This document shows positions 52,421 to 60,899 of a DNA stretch of 64,000 bases, piece after piece. The stretch covers positions 62,001 through 126,000 of the forward strand of contig NZ_JBFRXP010000007.1 in assembly GCF_041146875.1 (NCBI RefSeq), read 5' to 3'. The position numbers were made by a program, and so were the translations under genes. The DNA is from Igneacidithiobacillus sp041146875. Lineage in GTDB: Bacteria > Pseudomonadota > Gammaproteobacteria > Acidithiobacillales > Acidithiobacillaceae. Every line of letters starts with the position of its first letter. Position 1 is the first letter of the stretch. Below the pieces are notes generated by a model. That model was not told where the DNA came from. It did no database searches and saw only the letters and a list, made by a program, of their open reading frames with translations.

Positions 52421-53392
52421 ATGGACGCCAGCAACCAAAAGCGCCTGCTACGGGAAATGCTCTTCGCCCGCCGTTTTGAAGAGCGTTGTGCCCAAGCCTA
52501 CCAAGAACGAGAAATCGGTGGCTTCCTCCACCTCTATCCGGGCCAGGAGGCCTGCGCCATTGGCGTATTGGAAAAGGCGCGCAAGGGTCAGGACTATGTA
52601 GTGACTGGCTATCGTGATCACGTCCATGCCATTCAGTGTGGCGCCGATCCCAAAGAAGTAATGGCCGAACTCTATGGCAAGGAAACCGGGTCCTCTCGTG
52701 GTCGCGGTGGCTCCATGCACGTCTACGACGCCGAGCACCACTTCATGGGTGGCTATGCTTTGGTCGGTGGTCCTTTCCCGCTAGCAGCTGGTTTTGCCAA
52801 AGCGGTGAAGCTGCGCGGTGGCGACGAGATCGCCATCTGTTTCCTCGGTGACGGTGCCAACAACCAGGGCACCTTCCACGAAACCATGAACATGGCCAGC
52901 CTGTGGAAGCTGCCGGTGCTCTTCGTCTGCGAAAACAACCTCTACGGGATTGGCACCGCCATCGAGCGCGCCTCTTCCGAAATCAACCAGTACCTGCGCG
53001 TTGCACCTTACAAAATCGCTGCTTCGCAGGTGGATGGTCAGGACATCGATGTCGTTATGGCAGAAGCGGAAAAGGCCATCCAGCACGTCCGTGAGAAGAG
53101 CGAACCTTATTTCCTGGAGCTAATGACCTACCGCCTGCGTGGTCATTCCATGTCCGATTCCGGTGCCTACCGCAGCAAGGAAGAGGTAGAGCGCTGGGCG
53201 CAGCGTGACCCCATCGGTATCTACAAACGGCGACTGGAAGAGGCCGGGGTCATGGGTGACGCCGCCTTCCAGGCCATGGATCAGGAAATTCTGGATCAGA
53301 TTGAAAACGAAATCGTCCGCTTTGCCCTCGAAAGCCCAGAGCCGCGGGTCGAGGATCTGGAGCGTTATGTCTATGTAGCAGAGGGAGCGTAA
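52421..53392 (+). CDS. pdhA: pyruvate dehydrogenase E1 alpha subunit
   Basis: 323 residues from the ATG at 52421 (CAGGGGGATT before it). The thiamine diphosphate motif is FLGDGANNQGTFHETMNMA and the substrate-loop MTYRLRGHSMSDSGAYRSKEE is present, with the regulatory Ser-type residues at SMSDS. The heterotetrameric alpha/beta type E1 is used, with beta encoded next (2 bases spacing). Complexed with the E2-E3 fusion, it makes acetyl-CoA from pyruvate. Citrate synthase lies a few genes downstream. Confidence 0.95.
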   Translation: MDASNQKRLLREMLFARRFEERCAQAYQEREIGGFLHLYPGQEACAIGVLEKARKGQDYVVTGYRDHVHAIQCGADPKEVMAELYGKETGSSRGRGGSMHVYDAEHHFMGGYALVGGPFPLAAGFAKAVKLRGGDEIAICFLGDGANNQGTFHETMNMASLWKLPVLFVCENNLYGIGTAIERASSEINQYLRVAPYKIAASQVDGQDIDVVMAEAEKAIQHVREKSEPYFLELMTYRLRGHSMSDSGAYRSKEEVERWAQRDPIGIYKRRLEEAGVMGDAAFQAMDQEILDQIENEIVRFALESPEPRVEDLERYVYVAEGA

Positions 53393-53394
53393 GC

Positions 53395-54372
53395 ATGGCA
53401 GAAATGATGTATTGGCAGGCCATTCTGCGTGCCCACGATGAAGAGTTGGCGCGCGACCCCCTGGTATTTGCCATGGGCGAAGATATTGGTGTAGCCGGCG
53501 GTACCTATAAGGCTACCACCGGGCTCTATGCCAAATATGGCGCCGAACGGGTGATCGACACCCCCATCTCGGAAAACAGCTACACCGGCATTGGGGTTGG
53601 CGCGGCCATGCTCGGTTGCCGCCCAATCGTCGAGATCATGAGCGTGAACTTCGCCTGGCTGGCCATGGATCAGCTCATGAACAACGCCGCCAAGATCCAC
53701 TACATGTCCGGCGGCAAGATCCGCTGTCCCTTCGTGATGCGCGTACCGGGTGGCACCGCCCACCAGCTCGGGGCACAGCATTCGGCGCGTATGGAAAAAG
53801 TCTTTATGGGCATTTCCGGCCTGCGCGTGGTCACCCCAGCTACCTCCCGTGATGCCTATGGTCTACTCAAGAGTGCGGTGCGCTCCGATGATCCTGTCGT
53901 CATCATCGAACATGAGAGCATGTACAACCTCAAGGGCGAAGTGCCGGATGAGGAATTTTTTACGCCGCTGGAAGGCGTGCAAGTGATGCGCCCGGGGCGC
54001 GACTTGAGCATTTTTGCTTACAATATCAGTGTGCATTGGGCCTTGCAGGCAGCCGAACGTCTGGCCAAAGAAGGGATTGATGCCGAGGTGATTGATCTGC
54101 GTGCTCTGAAGCCCCTCGATCGTGCCGGCATTGCCGCCAGCGTACGCAAAACGCACCGTGCCCTGATCGTGGAGGAAGACGAGGCCCCGGTGGGTGTAGG
54201 CGCCGAGGTCATCGCCATGATCAACGAAGAGGCCTTCTTCGAGCTTGATGCGGCGCCCGTACGGGTGCATGCGCGGGACGTGCCCATCCCCTACAACCGG
54301 CGTCTGGAAAAAGCGGCCATCCCCAATGCCGATGAAGTCGTGGCCGCAGCGCGCAAGCTGCTGGGCAAGTAA
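53395..54372 (+). CDS. pdhB: pyruvate dehydrogenase E1 beta subunit
   Basis: 325 residues. EDIGVAGGTYKATTGLYAKYG, DTPISENSYTGIGVGAAMLG and PFVMRVPGGTAHQLGAQHSARMEKVFMGISGLRVV identify the transketolase-type beta chain of 2-oxoacid dehydrogenases; AQHS marks the conserved site near thiamine diphosphate. It is the usual length. The gene is followed by a strong hairpin at 54376 and then the E2-E3 fusion. Confidence 0.95.
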   Translation: MAEMMYWQAILRAHDEELARDPLVFAMGEDIGVAGGTYKATTGLYAKYGAERVIDTPISENSYTGIGVGAAMLGCRPIVEIMSVNFAWLAMDQLMNNAAKIHYMSGGKIRCPFVMRVPGGTAHQLGAQHSARMEKVFMGISGLRVVTPATSRDAYGLLKSAVRSDDPVVIIEHESMYNLKGEVPDEEFFTPLEGVQVMRPGRDLSIFAYNISVHWALQAAERLAKEGIDAEVIDLRALKPLDRAGIAASVRKTHRALIVEEDEAPVGVGAEVIAMINEEAFFELDAAPVRVHARDVPIPYNRRLEKAAIPNADEVVAAARKLLGK

Positions 54373-54375
54373 CAC

Positions 54376-54395
54376 TGGGCGCCAGTTGGCGCCCA
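54376..54395 (+). other. 8-base-pair hairpin between pdhB and the E2-E3 gene
   Basis: TGGGCGCC (54376-54383), loop AGTT, GGCGCCCA (54388-54395), then CCCCCTTTTC. The stem is GC-rich and stable and the four Ts come after a five-C run, so it may be a partial terminator or a message-processing/stability site. It lies within 25 bases of the pdhB stop and 25 bases before the E2-E3 ATG. Confidence 0.65.
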
Positions 54396-54419
54396 CCCCC
54401 TTTTCTGAAATGGTGAACC

Positions 54420-57404
54420 ATGGCTGAAGCATACGTCATCAAGATGCCCCAATTGTCGGATACCATGACCGAGGGCGTGCTGGTCTCCTGGGAGAAACAA
54501 CCCGGCGAGCGCGTCGAGCGTGGTGACGTCGTCGCTACGGTGGAGACCGACAAGGCCATCATGGATGTCGAGGTCTTCCGCGCCGGCTATCTGGCCGGCC
54601 CCTTGGCAGCGGTAGATGCGGTGGTGCCGGTGGGCGAAGCCATTGCCTATCTCGTAGATAGCCCGGATGCAACGGTAGAAGTCAGTGCAAGCCCCGCAGC
54701 CTCAGTGGCAAGCAGTCCTGCACCCACCGTAGCCCCTAACGCCAATCTCAGTTATGCGATCAAGATGCCGCAATTGTCGGACACTATGACCGAAGGCGTG
54801 CTGGTCTCCTGGGAGAAACAGCTGGGCGAGCGTATCGAACGCGGTGATGTAGTTGCTACGGTAGAAACCGACAAGGCGATCATGGACGTGGAAGTCTTCC
54901 GCGCTGGTTTCCTCTCCGGCCCCCTGGTGACGGTGGACGTAGTGGTGCCCGTGGGAGAACCCATCGCCTATCTGGTCGATAACGCCGAACAAGTCTGTCG
55001 TGATACGGCCAATGCTGGTGCAGCAAAGGCGAGCAGTCCAGCGTCGAGTCCCGCTGCATCGGTGTCTGTACCATCGTCTGCCAGCCCGGCACCCAGCCCG
55101 CAGCCTGCGGCGCGGATTGCCGGTGCCCAGCCGGTGGCGCGCCCCAGTACCGGCGCTGCTAGCCCCTACGCCCGCCTGCTGGCTGGCGAGCGTGGCGTAT
55201 CTCTGGAGGGCCTGCGCGGGACGGGTCCTGCCGGTGTCATTGTTGGTGCCGACGTCTTGGCGCAGGGTGGCAGCGTGTCCTTACCAGTAGCAGGGGTCTC
55301 GCCAAGTATTCCAGTGGCGCCCGCAGTACCCGGCAATGGCCGCCCGATGAGTGCTATCGAGAAGGCGATCAGTCAGGCGATGACGGCGTCGCTGAGTATC
55401 CCCGTCTTTCATGTCACCATGCATGTACAGCCCGATGCTCTCATTCGTGCGGCCAAGGCCAGTGGCGTCTCGGTCACTATTGCTCTGGCTAAGGCAGCCT
55501 CTGCTGCCATCGCCAAGCACCCGCTGATCAATGCCGCCTATCAGCCCGGCGACCGCATCGTCGACAATCGCCCGCACGACATCGGTATTGCCGCGACCAC
55601 CGAAGACGGTGGCCTGGTGGTGCCGGTCTTGCGCGACGTTGCCGCACAGTCCTTGGCAGAATTGCAAGCGGCCTGGAAGCCGTTGCTGGAAAAGGCGCGC
55701 AAGCGGCGCATGAGCCCAGCGGAATACCAAAATCCGACCTTCACCATCTCTAATATGGGCATGTACGGCATCAGTCAGTTCGACGCCATCGTTACCCCCG
55801 GTACTGCGGCCATCCTTGCCATTGCCGCGACGGGACCGCAGGGCATGCCCATCACCATCACCGCCGACCACCGTGTGGTCAACGGCGCCGAGGCAGCTGC
55901 CTTCCTCAAGGATTTACAGACCGCCATTGAGCAACCGGAAAGCTGGGCGGGCAGCAGCGGGCCCATCATCCCTGAGGGTGACTATGGCACCCAAGTGCTG
56001 GTCATTGGTGGCGGCCCGGGCGGTGAGGACTGTGCGCGCGAGCTTGCCGAGCATGGCATTCGGGTTACCCTGGTCAACAACGCCCCCTACCCTGGCGGTG
56101 AATGCCTGTGGCGCGGTTGCATCCCCTCCAAGGCCTGGCGCGCCGCGGCAGATCGCATTCGCGATCGCGCCCACGACGCCGCTATGGGCATAGAGCTGGG
56201 CGCAGCGAAGCTCGACTGGGCGCAGCTGGAGAAGCATCGCCGTGGCATCCTGCAAACGCGCGGGGAAATGGCGCTGAAGACCGACCAAGGCATAAAAATC
56301 CAGGTGCTCGAAGGCTTCGCCCACTTCACCGGGCCGCATAGCGTCGAGATCAGTGGTAAGGACGCGCGCAGCCTGAGCTTTGGCGCCTGCGTCATTGCCA
56401 CCGGTGCGCCGGCCTTTGTGCCGCCCATCCCGGGTGCGCAAGAGGCCTTAGCGGCGGGCGCCGCCGTAACCTCGGACACCGTCTGGGAATTGAGTGCTCC
56501 ACCGAAAAAGCTCTGCGTCATTGGTGCCGGGGCCATTGGCATGGAAATGGCGCAGATGTTCCACGATTTTGGTGCCGAGGTACTGGTCCTCGAGGCCCTG
56601 CCGCGTCCAGTGGCGGAAATGGAGAAAGAGGTTGCCGAGCAGTTGATGGCGGTCATTGCCAAAAATAGCCCGCGCCTGACAGTACGTACCGGCGTGCAGG
56701 TGCAAAAAATCAGTGGTAGTAAAGGGGATGTCACGGTCCTGTACCGCGACGTCGAGGGCCAGGAGCAGCAGTACGCTGCTGATCTACTGTTGATTGCTAC
56801 TGGCAAACGTCCCCATACCGAGGCCCTGCAACTGGACAAGGCCGGGGTGCAGCTCAGTGAGCGTGGCGCCATCGCCGCCGATGCCCGCTGTCAGACCAAC
56901 GTGCCACATATCTTTGCTGTGGGCGACGTCATCGGCGGCTATATGCTGGCGCACACGGCCGGCCAACAGGGCCGGGTGGCGGCCGCGAACCTCCTGGGCG
57001 AACGGGCAGTCTATGATGCGCGCAAGGATAGCGGCGTGACTTTCACCCGTCCGCAAGTGGCCTTTGTCGGGCTTTCTGGTGAACAGGCCAAGGCGGCAGG
57101 CATGGACGTAGCCGAGGTCAAGGTGCCACTGTCCATCGATGCCAAGGCGATGATGACCGGCGAGACCGACGGCTTAATCAAGCTGGTAGCCGACAAAAAA
57201 AGCCAACGCATCGTTGGCGTGCATTTTTTGGCCGACCATGCCGATACCCTGGTGGGTGAGGCAGTGATGATGGTCCATGGTGAAATGACCTTGGCGCAGG
57301 TGGGCAGCGCCATCCATCCTCACCCCACGCAAACGGAGCTCTTCGGCGAAATGGCGCGGCGCCTGCAGTCACGCCTGCGGCGCTCGGCACGCAACAGCCG
57401 CTAA
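54420..57404 (+). CDS. fused dihydrolipoamide acetyltransferase-dihydrolipoamide dehydrogenase (E2-E3)
   Basis: 994 residues. Two lipoyl domains (Lys45 and Lys152 in ETDKAIMD), Ala/Pro linkers, a peripheral-subunit-binding domain (about 246-280, SPYARLLAGERGVSLEGLRGTGP), the E2 catalytic domain (about 305-510) and then, after a short linker, a complete E3: FAD loop VIGGGPGGEDCA, redox Cys pair CLWRGC (562, 567), NAD loop VIGAGAIGMEMA and C-terminal HPHPTQTE. E2 motif reads TADHRVVNGA, with the usual Asp replaced by Asn488. Separate E2 and E3 genes are the rule, so the fusion is notable. It closes the complex with pdhA and pdhB. Confidence 0.93.
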   Translation: MAEAYVIKMPQLSDTMTEGVLVSWEKQPGERVERGDVVATVETDKAIMDVEVFRAGYLAGPLAAVDAVVPVGEAIAYLVDSPDATVEVSASPAASVASSPAPTVAPNANLSYAIKMPQLSDTMTEGVLVSWEKQLGERIERGDVVATVETDKAIMDVEVFRAGFLSGPLVTVDVVVPVGEPIAYLVDNAEQVCRDTANAGAAKASSPASSPAASVSVPSSASPAPSPQPAARIAGAQPVARPSTGAASPYARLLAGERGVSLEGLRGTGPAGVIVGADVLAQGGSVSLPVAGVSPSIPVAPAVPGNGRPMSAIEKAISQAMTASLSIPVFHVTMHVQPDALIRAAKASGVSVTIALAKAASAAIAKHPLINAAYQPGDRIVDNRPHDIGIAATTEDGGLVVPVLRDVAAQSLAELQAAWKPLLEKARKRRMSPAEYQNPTFTISNMGMYGISQFDAIVTPGTAAILAIAATGPQGMPITITADHRVVNGAEAAAFLKDLQTAIEQPESWAGSSGPIIPEGDYGTQVLVIGGGPGGEDCARELAEHGIRVTLVNNAPYPGGECLWRGCIPSKAWRAAADRIRDRAHDAAMGIELGAAKLDWAQLEKHRRGILQTRGEMALKTDQGIKIQVLEGFAHFTGPHSVEISGKDARSLSFGACVIATGAPAFVPPIPGAQEALAAGAAVTSDTVWELSAPPKKLCVIGAGAIGMEMAQMFHDFGAEVLVLEALPRPVAEMEKEVAEQLMAVIAKNSPRLTVRTGVQVQKISGSKGDVTVLYRDVEGQEQQYAADLLLIATGKRPHTEALQLDKAGVQLSERGAIAADARCQTNVPHIFAVGDVIGGYMLAHTAGQQGRVAAANLLGERAVYDARKDSGVTFTRPQVAFVGLSGEQAKAAGMDVAEVKVPLSIDAKAMMTGETDGLIKLVADKKSQRIVGVHFLADHADTLVGEAVMMVHGEMTLAQVGSAIHPHPTQTELFGEMARRLQSRLRRSARNSR

Positions 57405-57409
57405 AGCCA

Positions 57410-57877
57410 TTGAACGAGCGCGAGCACAAGCCGACCACTAGCCAAAGCGAAATCGCCGGGCTGCGCGGCTCGGTGATCCGTTTTTATGGGAAGATGCTGG
57501 ATTTTATCATCACCATCCTCATCTTCCTCATGCTGGTTACCTTGCTCTATGCCGTTTGGAGCCTGATCGGCGATGTGTACACGGCATTTTTCAGTTTGCA
57601 TCAGGAGCAGGTCATCTCCAGCCTGGTCTCCGATGTGCTCTCGGTTTTCGTTCTCATCGAGCTCTTTCGCACCTTTACCGATTATCTCGAGTATCACCGG
57701 ATCCGATTGCGTGTACTGGCCGAGGTCGCCATCGTCTTCGTCCTGCGCGAACTTTTCATTGGCCTCTATGCGCATCGCCTCGGCCCTCTGGATCTGCTCG
57801 CCACGGCAGCGCTCTTGGCCGTGCTGATTGCCGCGCGCGTCGCCGCCATCCAATTTGTGCCCAAACGTGATTCCTGA
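57410..57877 (+). CDS. PsiE-like membrane protein
   Basis: 155 residues from a TTG at 57410, 5 bases after the E2-E3 stop; the first in-frame ATG is at 57494, inside the first helix. Four hydrophobic segments are seen (FIITILIFLMLVTLLYAV, ISSLVSDVLSVFVLIELF, LAEVAIVFVLRELFIGLY, and LLATAALLAVLIAARVAAI), and the middle helix has the RTFTDYLEYHRI block of phosphate-starvation-inducible PsiE. Function of the family is unknown. The short gap to the fusion gene suggests cotranscription. Confidence 0.8.
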   Translation: MNEREHKPTTSQSEIAGLRGSVIRFYGKMLDFIITILIFLMLVTLLYAVWSLIGDVYTAFFSLHQEQVISSLVSDVLSVFVLIELFRTFTDYLEYHRIRLRVLAEVAIVFVLRELFIGLYAHRLGPLDLLATAALLAVLIAARVAAIQFVPKRDS

Positions 57878-57965
57878 CGTGCCTTGACGTAGTACAGAAA
57901 AGGCGAGCAAAATAATCGGGTATTTCTGACCAGTAGCGCGCATTGAGCGTGAGGAGAATGTAGGT

Positions 57966-58337
57966 ATGAGCACGGCTACGGAAACCATGACCAATCTTGA
58001 CACCCTACCCCCGGTGATGACCCTCACCGACAGTGCGGCAGACAAAATCAAGTCCTTGATCGAAGAAGAAGGCAGCCCAGATCTCAAGCTGCGGGTATTC
58101 GTTACCGGTGGCGGTTGCTCGGGCTTTCAGTATGGCTTTACCTTTGATGAAAACGTCAACGACGGTGATACCGAAGTTGAGCAGTTTGGCGTCAGCTTGC
58201 TGGTCGATCCGATGAGCTACCAGTATCTGGTCGGTGCAGAAATCGACTACAGCGAGGGCTTGGAAGGCGCGCAGTTTGTTATCAAGAACCCCAACGCTAC
58301 CACTACCTGTGGTTGCGGATCGTCTTTCTCTGCCTGA
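57966..58337 (+). CDS. erpA: iron-sulfur cluster insertion protein ErpA
   Basis: 123 residues, ATG at 57966. A-type carrier: LTDSAADKIKSLIEEEG, then VTGGGCSGFQYGF (Cys51) and the C-terminal CGCGSSF (Cys115, Cys117), the three conserved Cys that hold the cluster. ErpA delivers [4Fe-4S] clusters to apo-enzymes. Ends with a strong terminator. The N-terminal extension of about 15 residues is longer than in E. coli ErpA. Confidence 0.95.
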   Translation: MSTATETMTNLDTLPPVMTLTDSAADKIKSLIEEEGSPDLKLRVFVTGGGCSGFQYGFTFDENVNDGDTEVEQFGVSLLVDPMSYQYLVGAEIDYSEGLEGAQFVIKNPNATTTCGCGSSFSA

Positions 58338-58358
58338 ACACGCAGACAGTCCAGTGAA

Positions 58359-58390
58359 AAAGGGAGGCGCCTGTCTCCCTTTCTTTTTTT
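58359..58390 (+). terminator. rho-independent terminator of erpA
   Basis: Stem AAAGGGAG (58359-58366) / CTCCCTTT (58375-58382), loop GCGCCTGT, then CTTTTTTT. Follows the erpA stop by about 20 bases. Confidence 0.85.
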
Positions 58391-58441
58391 CCGCGGGGTA
58401 TGATGCAAGACATCCTCCCCTTCGCCCCAAGGAGAAGCGCC

Positions 58442-59605
58442 ATGACTGATGCCACTGTCGTCCCCGGACTAGAGGGAGTTCCCGCTACGCATTCTGCCAT
58501 CTCCAATATCGACGGCTCTGCTGGCTTGCTCTCCTATCGTGGCTATCCCATCGCCGAACTGGTAGCGCAGAGTAACTACGAAGAAGTCGCGCTGCTATTG
58601 TTGGATGGTGAGCTACCGCAGGCCAAGGATCTGCAGCGTTTCGATGCCGGCCTGCGCGCCCATCGCCAAGTAAAGTACAACGTGCGCGAGATCATGAAGT
58701 TTCTGCCGGTGACCGGGCACCCCATGGATATGCTGCATTGCGCAATTGCCAGCCTGGGGATGTTCTATCCGCAGCAGGAACTTTCTGATGCCGAACGCGA
58801 CAATGCCTCGCATCTCGATGCCATGGCCATGCGTATTATTGCCCGCATTCCTACCATCGTCGCCATGTGGGATCAGATGCGCTTTGGCAACGACCCAATT
58901 CCGCCGCGTGCCGATCTCTCCCATGCGGCGAACTTTCTCTACATGCTGCATGGGCGCGAGCCAGACCCCTTACATGCGCGCATCCTTGATGCCTGCTTCA
59001 TTTTGCATGCGGAGCACACTATCAATGCCAGTACCTTCTCGGTGCTGGTCAGTACCTCCACCCTCACCAACCCTTACCACGTGATTGCCGGGGCCATTGG
59101 TACCCTGGCCGGTCCGCTGCATGGTGGCGCCAATCAGCGCGTGGTGGAGATGCTGGAGGAGATTGGCAGCGTCGACAACGTTGTCCCCTTTCTCGAGGCA
59201 CGGCTCGCGGCCAAAGAGAAGATCTGGGGCTTTGGCCATCGTGTGTACAAGACTACCGACCCGCGCGCGGCCATTCTCAAGGAGATGATGGCGGACTTGG
59301 CACAGGCTGGCCACCTGCGGCAAAGCAAGCAATTTGCCATTGCCCGCGCCCTGGAAGATGCGGCAGCGGAGCGCTTGGGGCCCAAGGGCATCCACGCTAA
59401 TGTCGATTTCTACTCGGGCGTTCTCTACCATGAAATGGGGATCCGCAGCGATCTCTTCACCCCCATTTTTGCCATGGCGCGTAGCGTCGGTTGGTTGGCA
59501 CACTGGCGTGAACAGCTCAGTAACAATCGCATCTTCCGTCCCACGCAAAACTATACGGGTGCCCCGATGCGTGGCTATAAACCCCTTGCGGAGCGTCATA
59601 CTTGA
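58442..59605 (+). CDS. gltA: citrate synthase
   Basis: 387 residues from the ATG at 58442 (AAGGAG ribosome site). Catalytic segments: FILHAEHTINASTFSVLV, GPLHGGANQRVVEML (His in HGG) and GFGHRVYKTTDPRA, matching the compact type-II-like/2-methylcitrate-synthase-related citrate synthase (about 380 residues). It condenses acetyl-CoA from PDH with oxaloacetate to feed biosynthetic 2-oxoglutarate. Its stop overlaps the start of gshA (TTGA). Confidence 0.94.
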   Translation: MTDATVVPGLEGVPATHSAISNIDGSAGLLSYRGYPIAELVAQSNYEEVALLLLDGELPQAKDLQRFDAGLRAHRQVKYNVREIMKFLPVTGHPMDMLHCAIASLGMFYPQQELSDAERDNASHLDAMAMRIIARIPTIVAMWDQMRFGNDPIPPRADLSHAANFLYMLHGREPDPLHARILDACFILHAEHTINASTFSVLVSTSTLTNPYHVIAGAIGTLAGPLHGGANQRVVEMLEEIGSVDNVVPFLEARLAAKEKIWGFGHRVYKTTDPRAAILKEMMADLAQAGHLRQSKQFAIARALEDAAAERLGPKGIHANVDFYSGVLYHEMGIRSDLFTPIFAMARSVGWLAHWREQLSNNRIFRPTQNYTGAPMRGYKPLAERHT

Positions 59606-60897
59606 TTTCCGTTCTCTCTACCCCACCGCGCCTGGTTACCAACCAGGTCGCGCCTTTGCACGAGCTGGAAGAGCATCTGATTCGCAACCAGTGCGCCATC
59701 GAGCGATGGTTCCGCTGTCAGTGGCAGACCACGCCGCCGCCCTTCTATGGCTCGGTGGATTTGCGCAACTCCGGTTTCAAACTGGCGCCCATTGATACCA
59801 ATTTGTTTCCTGCGGGTTTCAACAACCTCAATCCAGAGCATGCGGCGCTGCACATTACCGCCATCCAGCATTATCTCGACCAGTATCACCCCAGTCTGGA
59901 GCGCCTGCTGCTCATCCCGGAAAACCACACCCGCAATCTATTCTATCTGGAGAACGTCGCACGTCTGGCAGAACTACTGCGTGAGGCGGGGCTGGAAGTG
60001 CGCGTTGGGTCCTGGGCGATTGAGAGTACGCAGAAACACGATTTGCCCTCGGGAGAACGACTGCTGATCGAGCCTTTGCAGCGCGTGGGCGCGCGCCTTC
60101 TAGTGGCGGGTTTCGACCCCGAGCTGATCCTGCTCAACAACGATCTATCCGGCGGCGTGCCGGAAATATTGCAGGGTATCGAACAAGATGTACTGCCACC
60201 CTTGGCGGCGGGTTGGCAGACGCGGCGCAAGAGCCAGCATTTCGCCCACTATCGGCGCCTGGCAGTGGAATTTGCCGAAGTGATCGACATCGACCCTTGG
60301 CTCATCGATCCGTTTTTTCGTCGCTGTAGCGAGATCAACTTTCTGCAAGCCGAGGGGCTGGATTGCTTGGTCAACAACGTCGATGCGGTCATTGCGGAAA
60401 TTGCCGAGCGCTATCGTCATTATGGTATCGATGCGCGCCCGTTCGTTATCGTCAAGGCCGATGCCGGCACCTATGGCATGGGCGTGATGACCGCCTATTC
60501 CGGTGCCGAGCTGCGCGAGCTGAATCGCAGGGCGCGCACTCGCATGGCGAAGAGCAAGGAAGGCGTGCCAGTGAGTGACGTCTTTATCCAGGAAGGGGTC
60601 TATACCTTTGAGCAGACCCCCGAGGATTTTGTTGCCGAGCCCGTCGTGTACCTGTTGGGGCAACAGGTCCTGGGCGGCTTTTACCGCGTCCATCGCGAGA
60701 AGGGCATTGATGAAAGTCTCAACGCCCCTGGTGCCCATTTCGAGCCCATGGCCTTTGCCGAACCGGGCATCAATCCCTGTCGCAAATCCGAGCCCGATGC
60801 CCCCATCAACCGCCATTACGCCTACGGTGTCATCGCCCGCCTGGCTCTGCTGGCTGCGGCGCGCGAGGCCGAGGACTGGCGTCAGGCGGAGCGCTAA
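59602..60897 (+). CDS. gshA: glutamate-cysteine ligase, T. ferrooxidans type
   Basis: 431 residues; TTG start at 59602 overlaps the gltA stop as TTGA. The sequence (SVDLRNSGFKLAPIDTNLFPAGFNN, EINFLQAEGLDCLVNNVDAV, VIVKADAGTYGMGVMTAYSG) is the ATP-dependent GshA group first described from Acidithiobacillus ferrooxidans, unrelated in length to E. coli GshA. It couples Glu and Cys, the first and rate-limiting step to glutathione. gshB follows 2 bases later. This gene is one of the best taxonomic clues. Confidence 0.9.
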   Translation: MISVLSTPPRLVTNQVAPLHELEEHLIRNQCAIERWFRCQWQTTPPPFYGSVDLRNSGFKLAPIDTNLFPAGFNNLNPEHAALHITAIQHYLDQYHPSLERLLLIPENHTRNLFYLENVARLAELLREAGLEVRVGSWAIESTQKHDLPSGERLLIEPLQRVGARLLVAGFDPELILLNNDLSGGVPEILQGIEQDVLPPLAAGWQTRRKSQHFAHYRRLAVEFAEVIDIDPWLIDPFFRRCSEINFLQAEGLDCLVNNVDAVIAEIAERYRHYGIDARPFVIVKADAGTYGMGVMTAYSGAELRELNRRARTRMAKSKEGVPVSDVFIQEGVYTFEQTPEDFVAEPVVYLLGQQVLGGFYRVHREKGIDESLNAPGAHFEPMAFAEPGINPCRKSEPDAPINRHYAYGVIARLALLAAAREAEDWRQAER

Positions 60898-60899
60898 AC

